Below are positions 14,298-21,949 of a DNA stretch of 22,450 bases, one piece after another. Both the position numbers and the translations under genes were made by a program. Position 1 is the stretch's first letter, and each line of letters starts with the position of its first letter. The DNA comes from an uncultured Clostridia bacterium (GTDB lineage: Bacteria; Bacillota; Clostridia; TANB77; CAG-508): NCBI GenBank assembly GCA_934122085.1, contig CAKOVS010000015.1, forward strand, positions 1 to 22,450. The letters are read 5' to 3'. A model generated the notes under the pieces. The model ran no database searches. It saw only the letters and a list, made by a program, of their open reading frames with translations, and was not told where the DNA came from.

Positions 14298-16407
14298 AAA
14301 AATTAATATAGATGTAGCAAGATTTGTTGTTAGTTTTTTAGTAATTGCAATACATATTTCACCATTTATTAATATAAATCAAGACTTCAATTTCTTTTTT
14401 ACAAGAGTATTAGGAAGAATTGCAGTACCATTATTTTTTATGATAACAGGTTATTTTGTAATAGATGGATGTTTAAAAGATAAGAGTAAATTAAAAAAAT
14501 ATACAATTAAAATATTAAAGATATACTTATTTTGTATAATACTTTATTTACCAATAAATATTTATATGGGAAAATTCAATAATATAAGTATTTTTTCTAT
14601 TATAAAAGACATTTTGATTAATGGAACATTATATCATTTATGGTATTTTCCAGCACTTATATTAGGAATATGGATTACATATTATTTTATAAAAAAATTA
14701 GGAAATAGAAAAACATTTATAACAGTAATAGTTTTATATATTATAGGATTATTAGGTGATAGTTATTATGGGGTAGCACAAAATGTATATATTTTAAGCT
14801 ATATATATGATTTTATCTTTAAAATATGTGATTATACAAGAAACGGATTATTTTATGCTTCAATTTTCTTATATTTAGGATATTTTATAAAAGTAAAAAG
14901 AGTAAATATTAAAAAATCATTTTTATATAGTGTTATATTTTTTATAGGAATGATAATAGAAGGAATGATTCTTCATAAATTTAATTTACAAAAACATGAT
15001 AGTATGTATATTTTGCTAATTCCAACAATGTATTTTTTATTTGATTATTTGATAAATATAAGTAATACACAAAATTTAAAATTAAGAAATGTATCAACTA
15101 TAATTTATATTTTTCATCCATTATTTATTGTTGGAATAAGATTTATTTCTGGAATATGTAAAGTTGAAAAATACATTGTTGACAATAATTTTATATTTTA
15201 TTTAATCATAGCAGTAGTAACAACAATATTTGCATTTTTAATAGAAAAAATTAAGGAAGTAATAAAAATGAATAAAGAAAATAGTTTATTAACAGATAGA
15301 GCTTGGGTTGAAGTTAATTTAGAAAATTTAGAACATAATATAAATGAAATAAAAAAAGTAATACAACCTAAAACGAAAATCATGGCAGTAGTAAAAGCTA
15401 ATGCTTATGGGCATGGAAGTATTTTAATTGCAGAAAAATTATCTGAAATTGGAATTAACGATTTTGCTGTTGCAACTTTAGATGAAGCAATTGAATTGCG
15501 AAAACATAATATTAAAGGAAATATTTTGATATTAGGATATACTAATTTTGAAGATTTAAAATATGTAATACAATATGATTTGATTCAAACAATAGTTGAT
15601 TATAATTATTCAGAAAAAATAAAAGAGTTAAAATTAAGTCAAAAATTAAAATGTCATATTAAAATAAACACTGGAATGAATCGTATTGGAGAAAGATATG
15701 ATAATATAGACAAATTAATAAAAATTTATGAAAATCCAATGCTTAATATTTTAGGAACATTTAGCCATTTATGTGTTGCTGATTCTGATAAAAAAGAAGA
15801 TATAGAATTTACAGAGAAACAAATAGAAAACTTTAATAAATGTATAAAACAATTAAAAGAAAATGGACAAGATGTTGGAAAGGTACATTTACAAAGCAGT
15901 TATGGTGCTATAAATTATAATACAGAAACTTATGATTATGTAAGAATTGGAATAATCATGTATGGTGTTAATAGTGATAATACATCATATCAAAAAAATA
16001 AATTAGATTTAAAGCCTGTTTTATCATTAAAAGCAAGAGTAACAAGTGTAAAAGAAATTAATAAAGATGATAGTGTAAGTTATGGTAGAACATATATAGC
16101 AGATAGTAATAGAAAAATTGCTTCAATATCTATTGGATATGCAGATGGATTTCCTAGATGTTTATCTAATAAAAATATGTTAGTAAAAGTGAATGGTTAT
16201 TATGCAAAAGTAATTGGCAGAATTTGTATGGATCAATGTGTTATTGATGTAACAGATGTTAAAGAAATTAAAACTGGAGATGTTGTTTATATAATTGATA
16301 GTAATGATATTAATTTATCTTCAGAAAAGCTTGCAATAAAAGCAGATACAATTACAAACGAATTGTTGAGTAGATTAGGCAATAGATTGCCAAGGATAAG
16401 AAGTTAG
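14290..16407 (+). CDS. vanT: VanT membrane-bound serine/alanine racemase
   Basis: 705 residues in two domains. Residues 1-325 form an acyltransferase-3-like membrane domain with about ten helices, beginning NIDVARFVVSFLVIAIHISPF. Residues 327-705 form a PLP-dependent alanine-racemase fold with MAVVKANAYGHG (Lys369, Schiff base), Tyr598 in SYGRTY and a C-terminal LGNRLPRI. Position 698 is Asn where alanine racemases have Tyr (in the NYRVPR-type motif); VanT serine racemases are known for an Asn here, so D-Ser production is favoured. It supplies D-Ser to VanG, and the membrane half may help import L-Ser. ATG 14290 directly follows a GTG at 14287. Last gene of the operon. Confidence 0.92.
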   Translation: MNKKINIDVARFVVSFLVIAIHISPFININQDFNFFFTRVLGRIAVPLFFMITGYFVIDGCLKDKSKLKKYTIKILKIYLFCIILYLPINIYMGKFNNISIFSIIKDILINGTLYHLWYFPALILGIWITYYFIKKLGNRKTFITVIVLYIIGLLGDSYYGVAQNVYILSYIYDFIFKICDYTRNGLFYASIFLYLGYFIKVKRVNIKKSFLYSVIFFIGMIIEGMILHKFNLQKHDSMYILLIPTMYFLFDYLINISNTQNLKLRNVSTIIYIFHPLFIVGIRFISGICKVEKYIVDNNFIFYLIIAVVTTIFAFLIEKIKEVIKMNKENSLLTDRAWVEVNLENLEHNINEIKKVIQPKTKIMAVVKANAYGHGSILIAEKLSEIGINDFAVATLDEAIELRKHNIKGNILILGYTNFEDLKYVIQYDLIQTIVDYNYSEKIKELKLSQKLKCHIKINTGMNRIGERYDNIDKLIKIYENPMLNILGTFSHLCVADSDKKEDIEFTEKQIENFNKCIKQLKENGQDVGKVHLQSSYGAINYNTETYDYVRIGIIMYGVNSDNTSYQKNKLDLKPVLSLKARVTSVKEINKDDSVSYGRTYIADSNRKIASISIGYADGFPRCLSNKNMLVKVNGYYAKVIGRICMDQCVIDVTDVKEIKTGDVVYIIDSNDINLSSEKLAIKADTITNELLSRLGNRLPRIRS
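15253..15270 (+). promoter_or_regulatory. Possible internal ribosome binding site and start in vanT
   Basis: AAGGAAG at 15253-15259 stands 8 bases before an in-frame ATG at 15268 (codon 327), exactly at the junction between the membrane and racemase domains. Initiation here would yield a soluble 379-residue racemase. Confidence 0.4.
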
Positions 16408-16455
16408 AAAAATCCCCAATAGATATATTATTAAATATGTCTATTGAGGATTTTT
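16408..16455. terminator. Bidirectional terminator between vanT and the DUF1385 gene
   Basis: AAAAATCCCCAATAGATATA (16408-16427) pairs with the arm ending GGATTTTT at 16455, with one mismatch and one wobble. A-runs on the left and T-runs on the right let it stop convergent transcription from both strands. Confidence 0.85.
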
Positions 16456-16463
16456 GAGATAAA

Positions 16464-17129
16464 TTATGATATATTTTGTTTTGTTTTTAAATATTCTTTT
16501 CCGCCAATAAATGCAACTTCTACTTCTGAATAGTTAGGTTCTAAAATTACAAACTTTTGAAGAAAATCACATTTATTATTTGCCCAAAGATATAATGTGA
16601 TAAAAATGCTAAAGGCAATCCATAAGATTTTTAAAATCAATGTAGGAATATATAAAATTCCACATATACATAAAGTTAATAAAGTCATAATAACTACTAA
16701 TATTGTAGAACCACACCGATAAGAATATGAACTCATTTTCATTACATCTTCACAGGTTTCTGGTTCTTTTTTGTATTTATCAATATAATTTAAAAATTTG
16801 TGTTCTGCTGCATGATATTTATAACATTGTACATTTTTATCATTTCGAGAATTAAAAAAGAAAAAACATATAACACTACTCCAAAATAAAGCAATTATTA
16901 GTAAGATTTGAACTTTGAAATCTTGAAAAGTATTTAAAATAAGATTTGATATGATTGTTAATAGCAAACAAATAATAGTCTTAACAAATTTATTAGAGTA
17001 TTTAAGACGTGGAGATTTACTTTTTTCAATATTTACTTTACCATCTTTGCGTGTAGCAATTATGATTATATCTTTTCCATAAAATTCTATACCATCATTA
17101 AAAGACCGTGCTTCAGAAAAATCCATCAT
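16464..17129 (-). CDS. DUF1385 family (YqhQ-like) membrane protein
   Basis: 221 residues and the only gene on the - strand. The DUF1385 hallmark is present: KYHAAEHKFLNYIDKYKK (104-121, His106 and His110) followed by a RCGSTILVV segment (138-146), matching the 'YHGAEHK...RCGT' pattern of YqhQ-type predicted metal-dependent membrane proteins. Hydrophobic helices lie at about 50-66, 73-92, 142-160 and 163-187. The start is placed at the ATG at 17129 because AAAGGGGAC is correctly spaced before it; the TTG at 17147 lies on that site. The usual DUF1385 N-terminal part seems shorter and divergent here. Molecular function unknown. It has its own consensus promoter and is unrelated to the van operon. 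Confidence 0.8.
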   Translation of the reverse strand: MMDFSEARSFNDGIEFYGKDIIIIATRKDGKVNIEKSKSPRLKYSNKFVKTIICLLLTIISNLILNTFQDFKVQILLIIALFWSSVICFFFFNSRNDKNVQCYKYHAAEHKFLNYIDKYKKEPETCEDVMKMSSYSYRCGSTILVVIMTLLTLCICGILYIPTLILKILWIAFSIFITLYLWANNKCDFLQKFVILEPNYSEVEVAFIGGKEYLKTKQNIS

Positions 17130-17184
17130 AATTTTGTCCCCTTTCAAATTTGAAATTATTTATTGAAAATTTTGCGTGAAATCA

Positions 17185-17213
17185 ATTATATAATAATGTT
17201 GTATTATTGTCAA
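17185..17213 (-). promoter_or_regulatory. Consensus promoter of the DUF1385 gene
   Basis: On the - strand TTGACA (17213-17208), a 17-base spacer and TATAAT (17190-17185): a perfect match to the sigma-A consensus. Confidence 0.8.
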
Positions 17214-17239
17214 TGACATGAGTTTTAAGAAAAATAGTG

Positions 17240-17283
17240 TTGATAAGTATTTGTTTTTATGATATATAATAAGAAGAAATTAA
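17240..17283 (+). promoter_or_regulatory. Candidate promoter before the deoxyribosyltransferase-like gene
   Basis: TTGATA at 17240-17245 and TATAAT at 17265-17270, spacer 19. The 14-bp box TAAGAAGAAATTAA occurs a fourth time at 17270-17283, but here downstream of the -10 and just before the ribosome binding site AGGAGG, so it cannot act as an activator site as at the other three promoters. Confidence 0.4.
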
Positions 17284-17296
17284 CTAGGAGGAAAGA

Positions 17297-17731
17297 ATGA
17301 ATAATAAATATGAATTTTTTATTGCTGGACGAGCTAGAAATAAAGAAAATATTTTGAAAATATGTGATTTATTTGATAAATACAATATTTCTTATTATTG
17401 TTTTTTGAAAAATGAAGAAGATTGGGGATATGGTAATTCAAATCAAACTCCAGAAGAAAAACAAAGAGAGTTTGAGTCTCTTGGCTTAAAAAGTGAAGTT
17501 GTGCTTAATTTATTTAATCAGGATTTAGATGGAGAAAAAAATTCAAAAAATTTGTTATTAGTATTGCCAGCAGGCAAAGCAGCACATATTGAGGCTGGGA
17601 TTGCATATGGCTTAGGTAAAAAATGTTATGCTATAGGAGAATATGAAGCGACAGATACTTTATATAATATTTTTGAATCAATATTTGAAAATGAAAATGA
17701 TTTAGAAAAATTTCTTAGATTATATAAATAA
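17297..17731 (+). CDS. Nucleoside 2-deoxyribosyltransferase-like protein
   Basis: 144 residues, cytoplasmic, with a strong AGGAGGAAAG binding site. YEFFIAGRARNKENILKICDLF at the start and LLLVLPAGKAAHIEAGIAYGLGKKCYAIGE (about 87-116) resemble the nucleotide-binding Rossmann-like core of the nucleoside 2-deoxyribosyltransferase family, where the Glu in the 'xxEAGxAxxxGK' motif serves catalysis. Members of this loose family also include DNA-hypermodification and signalling-related proteins, so transferase activity is uncertain. The region between (about 35-80) is variable. The next gene begins 44 bases later, and the two may be co-transcribed. Confidence 0.65.
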   Translation: MNNKYEFFIAGRARNKENILKICDLFDKYNISYYCFLKNEEDWGYGNSNQTPEEKQREFESLGLKSEVVLNLFNQDLDGEKNSKNLLLVLPAGKAAHIEAGIAYGLGKKCYAIGEYEATDTLYNIFESIFENENDLEKFLRLYK

Positions 17732-17775
17732 TAGAAATATCAAGAAACATAAAAAATGATTGGTTGAGGTGTAAA

Positions 17776-18534
17776 ATGTATAATAAAGATAAAATATTAC
17801 GAAAAGTAGATATTCTATATAATATGTGGAAGGAAGGGAGTCTTGGAGGCGAAGTCATGCCTGAAGATGCAAATCCACATTTAGAGAAATCGTCGATGGC
17901 AAACTATATTTATTTTACTTTACCTATGGCATTGAACTATCAAAGAAATTCATATAAATTATGGGAAAGTGCATTAAATACATATAATGATGAGGAAACT
18001 AACTTTGTATTTAATCCTAAAATATGTTTAGAAAAGACTTTTGAAGATGTACAATATGCACTTGTAAAATATAAAATAGCATTACAAAAACAAAAGCAAA
18101 CTGAAATATGGTTATCTCTATGTAAAACGTTTGTAGAATTATATGATGGAGATATTAGAAAGTTATTTGATTCATTAGATAATGATGTTAATAAGATAAA
18201 GAACTTTATTCAAAAGAAAAATAAAAAGAAATTTCCATATTTATCTGGAACAAAAATATGTAACTATTGGCTATATGTTATATATCAATATACAGACAGA
18301 AAATACAAAAACATTAATCAGTTAACAGTTGCACCTGATACACATGTTATTCAGGCAACACATAAATTAGGACTAATAACTGATGAAGAATTAAATAGAA
18401 GTGATGTACAGCTGATAGTTGTTGAGAGATGGAATAAATTATTTAAAGGGACTAAGTATAACCCTATTGATATACATACTCCACTATGGTTATGGAGTAG
18501 GAATGGTTTTAAAGAGGTGATTAATGTTGAATAA
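17776..18534 (+). CDS. Uncharacterised protein, possible HhH-glycosylase-like fold
   Basis: 252 residues, no membrane segment, no signal peptide. I do not recognise a named family with confidence. The first part contains MPEDANPHLEKSS and an all-helical region. The second part has FPYLSGTKICNYWLYVI (about 154-170) and LTVAPDTHVIQATHKLGLI (about 184-202). The last segment resembles the '(P)xDTHV...RxLGL' stretch of helix-hairpin-helix DNA glycosylases, including the catalytic-type Asp, but the hairpin itself is not obvious. Start 17776 is chosen because GAGGTG lies at 17766-17771; the TTG at 17764 overlaps it. Neighbours are a deoxyribosyltransferase-like gene upstream and a GNAT gene downstream, which would fit nucleoside or nucleic-acid modification, but this is inference. 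Confidence 0.6.
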   Translation: MYNKDKILRKVDILYNMWKEGSLGGEVMPEDANPHLEKSSMANYIYFTLPMALNYQRNSYKLWESALNTYNDEETNFVFNPKICLEKTFEDVQYALVKYKIALQKQKQTEIWLSLCKTFVELYDGDIRKLFDSLDNDVNKIKNFIQKKNKKKFPYLSGTKICNYWLYVIYQYTDRKYKNINQLTVAPDTHVIQATHKLGLITDEELNRSDVQLIVVERWNKLFKGTKYNPIDIHTPLWLWSRNGFKEVINVE

Positions 18535-18589
18535 TATAGAAAATTTAAATGTAGTAGAGAATAATATAACATGCCATTTGAAAAAATAG
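18524..18589 (+). CDS. Very short ORF overlapping the preceding gene end
   Basis: A 21-codon frame (MLNNIENLNVVENNITCHLKK) with GAGGTGA a few bases before its ATG. It overlaps the upstream gene by 11 bases, as coupled genes do. It may be a tiny peptide or the surviving 5' end of a lost gene; nothing else supports it. Confidence 0.25.
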   Translation: MLNNIENLNVVENNITCHLKK

Positions 18590-18613
18590 AAATTTATATG
18601 GAGGAATTGAAGT

Positions 18614-19147
18614 ATGGAATTAAGAGAAGTTACAAAACAAGACAAAGAAAAAATTATTGAAATGTATGATGAATATATGATGAGTGAATTAATACCAGGA
18701 ATAGATAGATTTGAGGGAATAAGGGATTTTGAAAAACTTGAAAAAATGAGCTTTGAAGATTGGATTAATGATTTAGAAAAAAATAAGCATGAAGAAAATT
18801 TACCAGAATCATATTCACCACAGACTTTATATTTAGCAATAGATAATAATGAAATAGTAGGAGCTATTGGAATTAGATGGAAACGAGTTCCAATTCTTAT
18901 GACTTTTGGTGGTTTAATAGGATATAGTATAAGACCATCAAAAAGAGGAAATGGATATGCTAGTAAAATGTTAAAATTAGCATTAGACAAATTAAAAAAT
19001 ACAAATGTAGAAAATATTTTAATAACTTGTAAAGATTTTAATATAGCATCAAAAAAAGTAATAGAAAAGAATGGTGGAATTCTCGAAAATACTTATAGTA
19101 ATGTTGATGATGGATATACATATTTAAGATATTGGATAAAAATATAG
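18614..19147 (+). CDS. GNAT family N-acetyltransferase
   Basis: 177 residues. Residues 1-10 (MELREVTKQD) begin the usual GNAT strand. LYLAIDNNEIVGAIGIRWKR (about 75-94) is the central strand pair, and YSIRPSKRGNGYASKMLKLAL (about 108-128) contains the acetyl-CoA pyrophosphate loop R-G-N-G-Y-A. The end, NIASKKVIEKNGGILENTY, is the typical 'N..S..v.EK.GG' helix-strand. It transfers an acetyl group from acetyl-CoA to an unknown small molecule or protein amine. Start has GGAGG at 18600-18604. It lies between uncharacterised genes, with a decayed second GNAT gene just downstream. Confidence 0.9.
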   Translation: MELREVTKQDKEKIIEMYDEYMMSELIPGIDRFEGIRDFEKLEKMSFEDWINDLEKNKHEENLPESYSPQTLYLAIDNNEIVGAIGIRWKRVPILMTFGGLIGYSIRPSKRGNGYASKMLKLALDKLKNTNVENILITCKDFNIASKKVIEKNGGILENTYSNVDDGYTYLRYWIKI

Positions 19148-19168
19148 AATGTAATTTTAGAGGTAAAT

Positions 19169-19279
19169 ATGAAAATTTTTGAAGTAAAAGAAAGAACACA
19201 AGAATTGGTGAATACATTATTAGAAATATGGGAATAGAAGGTACAAAACTTGAAATGTTATTTATAAAAAATAGTGAAA
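19169..19279 (+). pseudogene. Remnant of a second GNAT acetyltransferase gene
   Basis: The ATG at 19169 (RBS AGAGGT) opens MKIFEVKERTQELVNTLLEIWE and then stops at 19235. This is a typical start of a GNAT family ('EVKERTPELIEQLLxVWE'). In another frame from 19228, MGIEGTKLEMLFIKNSE matches the central strand of the same family ('GxxxxKLEMLFIxPExRGKG'). So an internal stretch of roughly 50 codons is missing, the frame is shifted and the C-terminal half is gone. The reading depends on remembered family sequence. Confidence 0.6.
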
Positions 19280-19307
19280 AATGTGATTATAATAGACAAC
19301 CTAAAAT

Positions 19308-19351
19308 CTTACAGAAATGTAAGGTTTCTTTTGTAATAAGTATGATATAAT
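19308..19351 (+). promoter_or_regulatory. BceR-type box and promoter of bceR
   Basis: CTTACA-GAAA-TGTAAG at 19308-19323 is a perfect inverted repeat fitting the TNACA-N4-TGTAA site of BceR-like regulators. An extended -10 (TGATATAAT, TATAAT 19346-19351) starts 23 bases after the TGTAA half. This supports autoregulation of the module. Confidence 0.75.
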
Positions 19352-19370
19352 AACATTGGAGGGAAAACAA

Positions 19371-20054
19371 ATGCCAAGAATATTAATAATAGAAGATGAT
19401 GAAAAATTAAGAGAAGAATTAAAAATCTTTTTGAATAAAAACGGATATCAAGCCACAGCACTAACAACATTTGACAACACAATACAAGACATATTACAAA
19501 TAAATCCAGATTTGATTTTGCTAGATATAAATTTACCAAACACAGATGGAGAATATATATGTAAAGAAATTAGAAAGCAATCAAATATGCCAATTATTAT
19601 AGTAACAAGTAGAGATAATGAAATAGATGAATTACTTTCAATCAATAATGGAGCAGATCATTATATTACTAAGCCATTTAACATACAAATCCTACTTGCA
19701 AAAATAGGAGCATTACTAAGAAGAACAAATATGCAAGGAGAAACAAATGATAAAATAGATGTTAAAGACTTTATATTAAATACCTCAAATAATACTATTG
19801 AAAAAGGTGGAAAAGTAATAGAACTTACAAAAAATGAATATAAAATTTTAAAATATCTGGTACAAAACAGAGGAAAAATTGTATCAAGAGAAGATATAAT
19901 GGAATGTTTATGGGAAAGTGAAAGCTTTATAGATGATAATACATTAACAGTAAATATTACGAGATTAAGAAATAAATTAGAAGAGTTAGAATTAAAAGAA
20001 CTATTAGAAACAAAAAGAGGACAAGGATATATTTTGAAAAAAGGAGTAAACTAA
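19371..20054 (+). CDS. bceR: BceR-type response regulator
   Basis: 227-residue OmpR-class regulator. The receiver has IEDDEK (7-12), phospho-acceptor Asp52 (LILLDINLP), Thr79 and Lys101 in YITKPF. The winged helix (about 128-224) carries LTKNEYKILKYLVQNRGKIV and TLTVNITRLRNKLEEL. It is phosphorylated by the adjacent BceS-type kinase and should activate the downstream transporter through the palindromic boxes at 19308 and 21091. Start 19371 is chosen because GGAGGG lies at 19358-19363; the frame back to 19356 overlaps it. The kinase ATG follows the stop codon directly. Bce modules respond to bacitracin, lantibiotics or similar wall-active peptides; the exact ligand cannot be told. Confidence 0.88.
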   Translation: MPRILIIEDDEKLREELKIFLNKNGYQATALTTFDNTIQDILQINPDLILLDINLPNTDGEYICKEIRKQSNMPIIIVTSRDNEIDELLSINNGADHYITKPFNIQILLAKIGALLRRTNMQGETNDKIDVKDFILNTSNNTIEKGGKVIELTKNEYKILKYLVQNRGKIVSREDIMECLWESESFIDDNTLTVNITRLRNKLEELELKELLETKRGQGYILKKGVN

Positions 20055-21071
20055 ATGAATTTTAAATTATTTTTTAAAGAAAAGGCTATCACTATTTTAT
20101 TATTACTATTTGGTATTATTACAATAGAGATATTCTTAATGGCATATAATGTAGGAATGTTTATAAAAATATATATTCCACTTATAATAATGGGATTATA
20201 TATGATTTCAATTATTATAGAATATTTTAAAAGGAAAAAATTCTATGATAATTTATTAAACATGTTAGAAAAATTAGACGAAAAATATTTAATTACAGAA
20301 ATTATAAAAACTCCTAATTTTTTAGAGGGACAGATATTTAAAAACTCATTAGAACAAATTGATAAATCAATGTTAGAAAATGTAAACAAATACAAATATA
20401 TGACAGAAGATTATAAAGAATATATAGAATTATGGATACATGAAATAAAAATACCAATAGCAACTAGTAAAATGGTAATAGAAAATAATAAAAATGCTAT
20501 AACCAAAAGTATAGATGAAGAACTAGACAAAGTAGAAAATTATATTGAACAAGCTTTATTTTATGCAAGAAGTAATACTGTAGAAAAAGATTATTATATA
20601 AGAAAAGTGTTTTTAAAAGAAATTGTAAATGAAAGTATTAAAAAGAACAAAAGTAGTTTAATACAAGAAAAGATTTCTATTGATATTCATGACTTAGACA
20701 TAGAAGTTAATACAGACAACAAATGGATAGTATTTATATTAAATCAAATTATACAAAATAGTATCAAATACAGAAAAAAAGAAAACTCTGTAATCGAAAT
20801 ATATGCAAATCAAGGAAAAGAGAATGTGATTTTATATATTAAAGACAACGGAATAGGAATAAAACAAGGAGAAATTACAAGAGTTTTTGAAAAAGGATTT
20901 ACAGGAACAAATGGAAGATTATCAAATAAGAAATCAACAGGAATAGGATTATATTTGTGTAAAAAGTTATGCAATAAATTAGGAATAGGAATAGAATTAA
21001 ATTCAGTGCAAAATGAAGGTACAGAAGTCAAGTTAGTGTTTCCAAAAGATAGCTATATTGAACTAAAGTAA
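20055..21071 (+). CDS. bceS: BceS-type intramembrane-sensing histidine kinase
   Basis: 338 residues. Two hydrophobic helices (about 12-31 and 37-56) are separated by a very short loop of about five residues, so there is no external sensor domain, the hallmark of BceS-like kinases that sense through their ABC transporter. The dimerisation helix has LWIHEIKIPIATSKM with His129. The ATPase domain has ILNQIIQNSIKYR (N box), KDNGIGIKQGE, RVFEKGFTGTNGR and KSTGIGLYLCKKL (G boxes). It phosphorylates BceR on transporter signalling. RBS AAGGAG lies inside the end of bceR. No terminator is seen before the next gene, but a BceR-type box intervenes. Confidence 0.9.
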   Translation: MNFKLFFKEKAITILLLLFGIITIEIFLMAYNVGMFIKIYIPLIIMGLYMISIIIEYFKRKKFYDNLLNMLEKLDEKYLITEIIKTPNFLEGQIFKNSLEQIDKSMLENVNKYKYMTEDYKEYIELWIHEIKIPIATSKMVIENNKNAITKSIDEELDKVENYIEQALFYARSNTVEKDYYIRKVFLKEIVNESIKKNKSSLIQEKISIDIHDLDIEVNTDNKWIVFILNQIIQNSIKYRKKENSVIEIYANQGKENVILYIKDNGIGIKQGEITRVFEKGFTGTNGRLSNKKSTGIGLYLCKKLCNKLGIGIELNSVQNEGTEVKLVFPKDSYIELK

Positions 21072-21090
21072 AAAGAAACAAGTATTGATA

Positions 21091-21117
21091 CCTTACAAAA
21101 ATGTAAGGAATATGTAA
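21091..21117 (+). promoter_or_regulatory. BceR-type box upstream of bceA
   Basis: CCTTACA-AAAA-TGTAAGG (21091-21108) is a perfect inverted repeat of the same type as that before bceR. A further TGTAAG half-site starts at 21113, 11 bases after the first. TATAAT stands at 21151-21156, farther than expected, so the exact -10 is unclear. Confidence 0.7.
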
Positions 21118-21181
21118 GCTAAATCGATGGCAACTTTACATCAAAATATTTATAATGAAATAAAAGAAAGGAGTTATAAAA

Positions 21182-21949
21182 ATGGAAAAAATATTAGAAG
21201 TAAAAAACATCGAAAAATACTATGGAAACAAATCAAATTTAACAAAAGCCATAGACAATATTAATTTTGATGTAAACAAAGGAGAATTTGTTGGAATTAT
21301 GGGAGCAAGTGGATCAGGAAAAACAACATTATTAAACTGTATTTCCACAATAGACAGAGTAACAGCAGGACACATTATTATAAATGGAGAAGATATCACA
21401 AAATTAAAAGGAAATAATCTAAACAAATTCAGAAGAGAAGAGTTAGGATTTATATTTCAAGATTTTAACTTATTAGACACATTAACAGCTTATGAAAATA
21501 TAGCTTTAGCATTAACAATTCAAAAAGTAAAGGCAAATGAAATAGATAGAAGGGTAAACGAGATAGCAGGTAAATTAGGAATTAAAGAAATTCTTACAAA
21601 ATATCCTTATCAAGTATCTGGTGGTCAAAAACAAAGAATTGCATCAGCAAGAGCTATTATTACAAATCCAAAATTAATTTTAGCAGATGAGCCAACAGGA
21701 GCATTAGATAGTAAAGCAGCAAGACAATTATTAGAAAATTTTGAATTATTAAATCAAAAAATGAATGCAACAATTTTAATGGTAACACATGATGCATTTA
21801 CAGCTTCTTATGCTAATCGAATTTTATTTATAAAAGATGGAAAAATCTTTAATGAATTAATAAAAGGAAATGATACAAGAAAACAATTTTTTGAAAAAAT
21901 AATAGAGGTTCAAACACTTCTTGGAGGTGATTTGAACGATGTTATTTAA
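21182..21949 (+). CDS. bceA: BceA-type ABC transporter ATP-binding protein
   Basis: 255-residue ATPase of the MacB/BceA group. Walker A GASGSGKTT (about 40-48), Q-loop FIFQDFNLLDTLTAYENI, signature VSGGQKQRIA, Walker B LILADEPTGALD and H-loop MVTHDAF are all present and intact. With BceB it forms the transporter that frees lipid targets from antimicrobial peptides and signals to BceS. RBS AAAGGAG lies before the ATG. The coding region overlaps bceB by 11 bases. It has its own BceR-type box upstream, so transporter expression can rise independently of the bceRS genes. Confidence 0.93.
   Translation: MEKILEVKNIEKYYGNKSNLTKAIDNINFDVNKGEFVGIMGASGSGKTTLLNCISTIDRVTAGHIIINGEDITKLKGNNLNKFRREELGFIFQDFNLLDTLTAYENIALALTIQKVKANEIDRRVNEIAGKLGIKEILTKYPYQVSGGQKQRIASARAIITNPKLILADEPTGALDSKAARQLLENFELLNQKMNATILMVTHDAFTASYANRILFIKDGKIFNELIKGNDTRKQFFEKIIEVQTLLGGDLNDVI

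Noticed and set aside
9480..16460. Mobile-element boundaries around the van cluster
   Set aside because: No transposase, integrase, tRNA gene or matching direct or inverted terminal repeats were found at either edge in this window.
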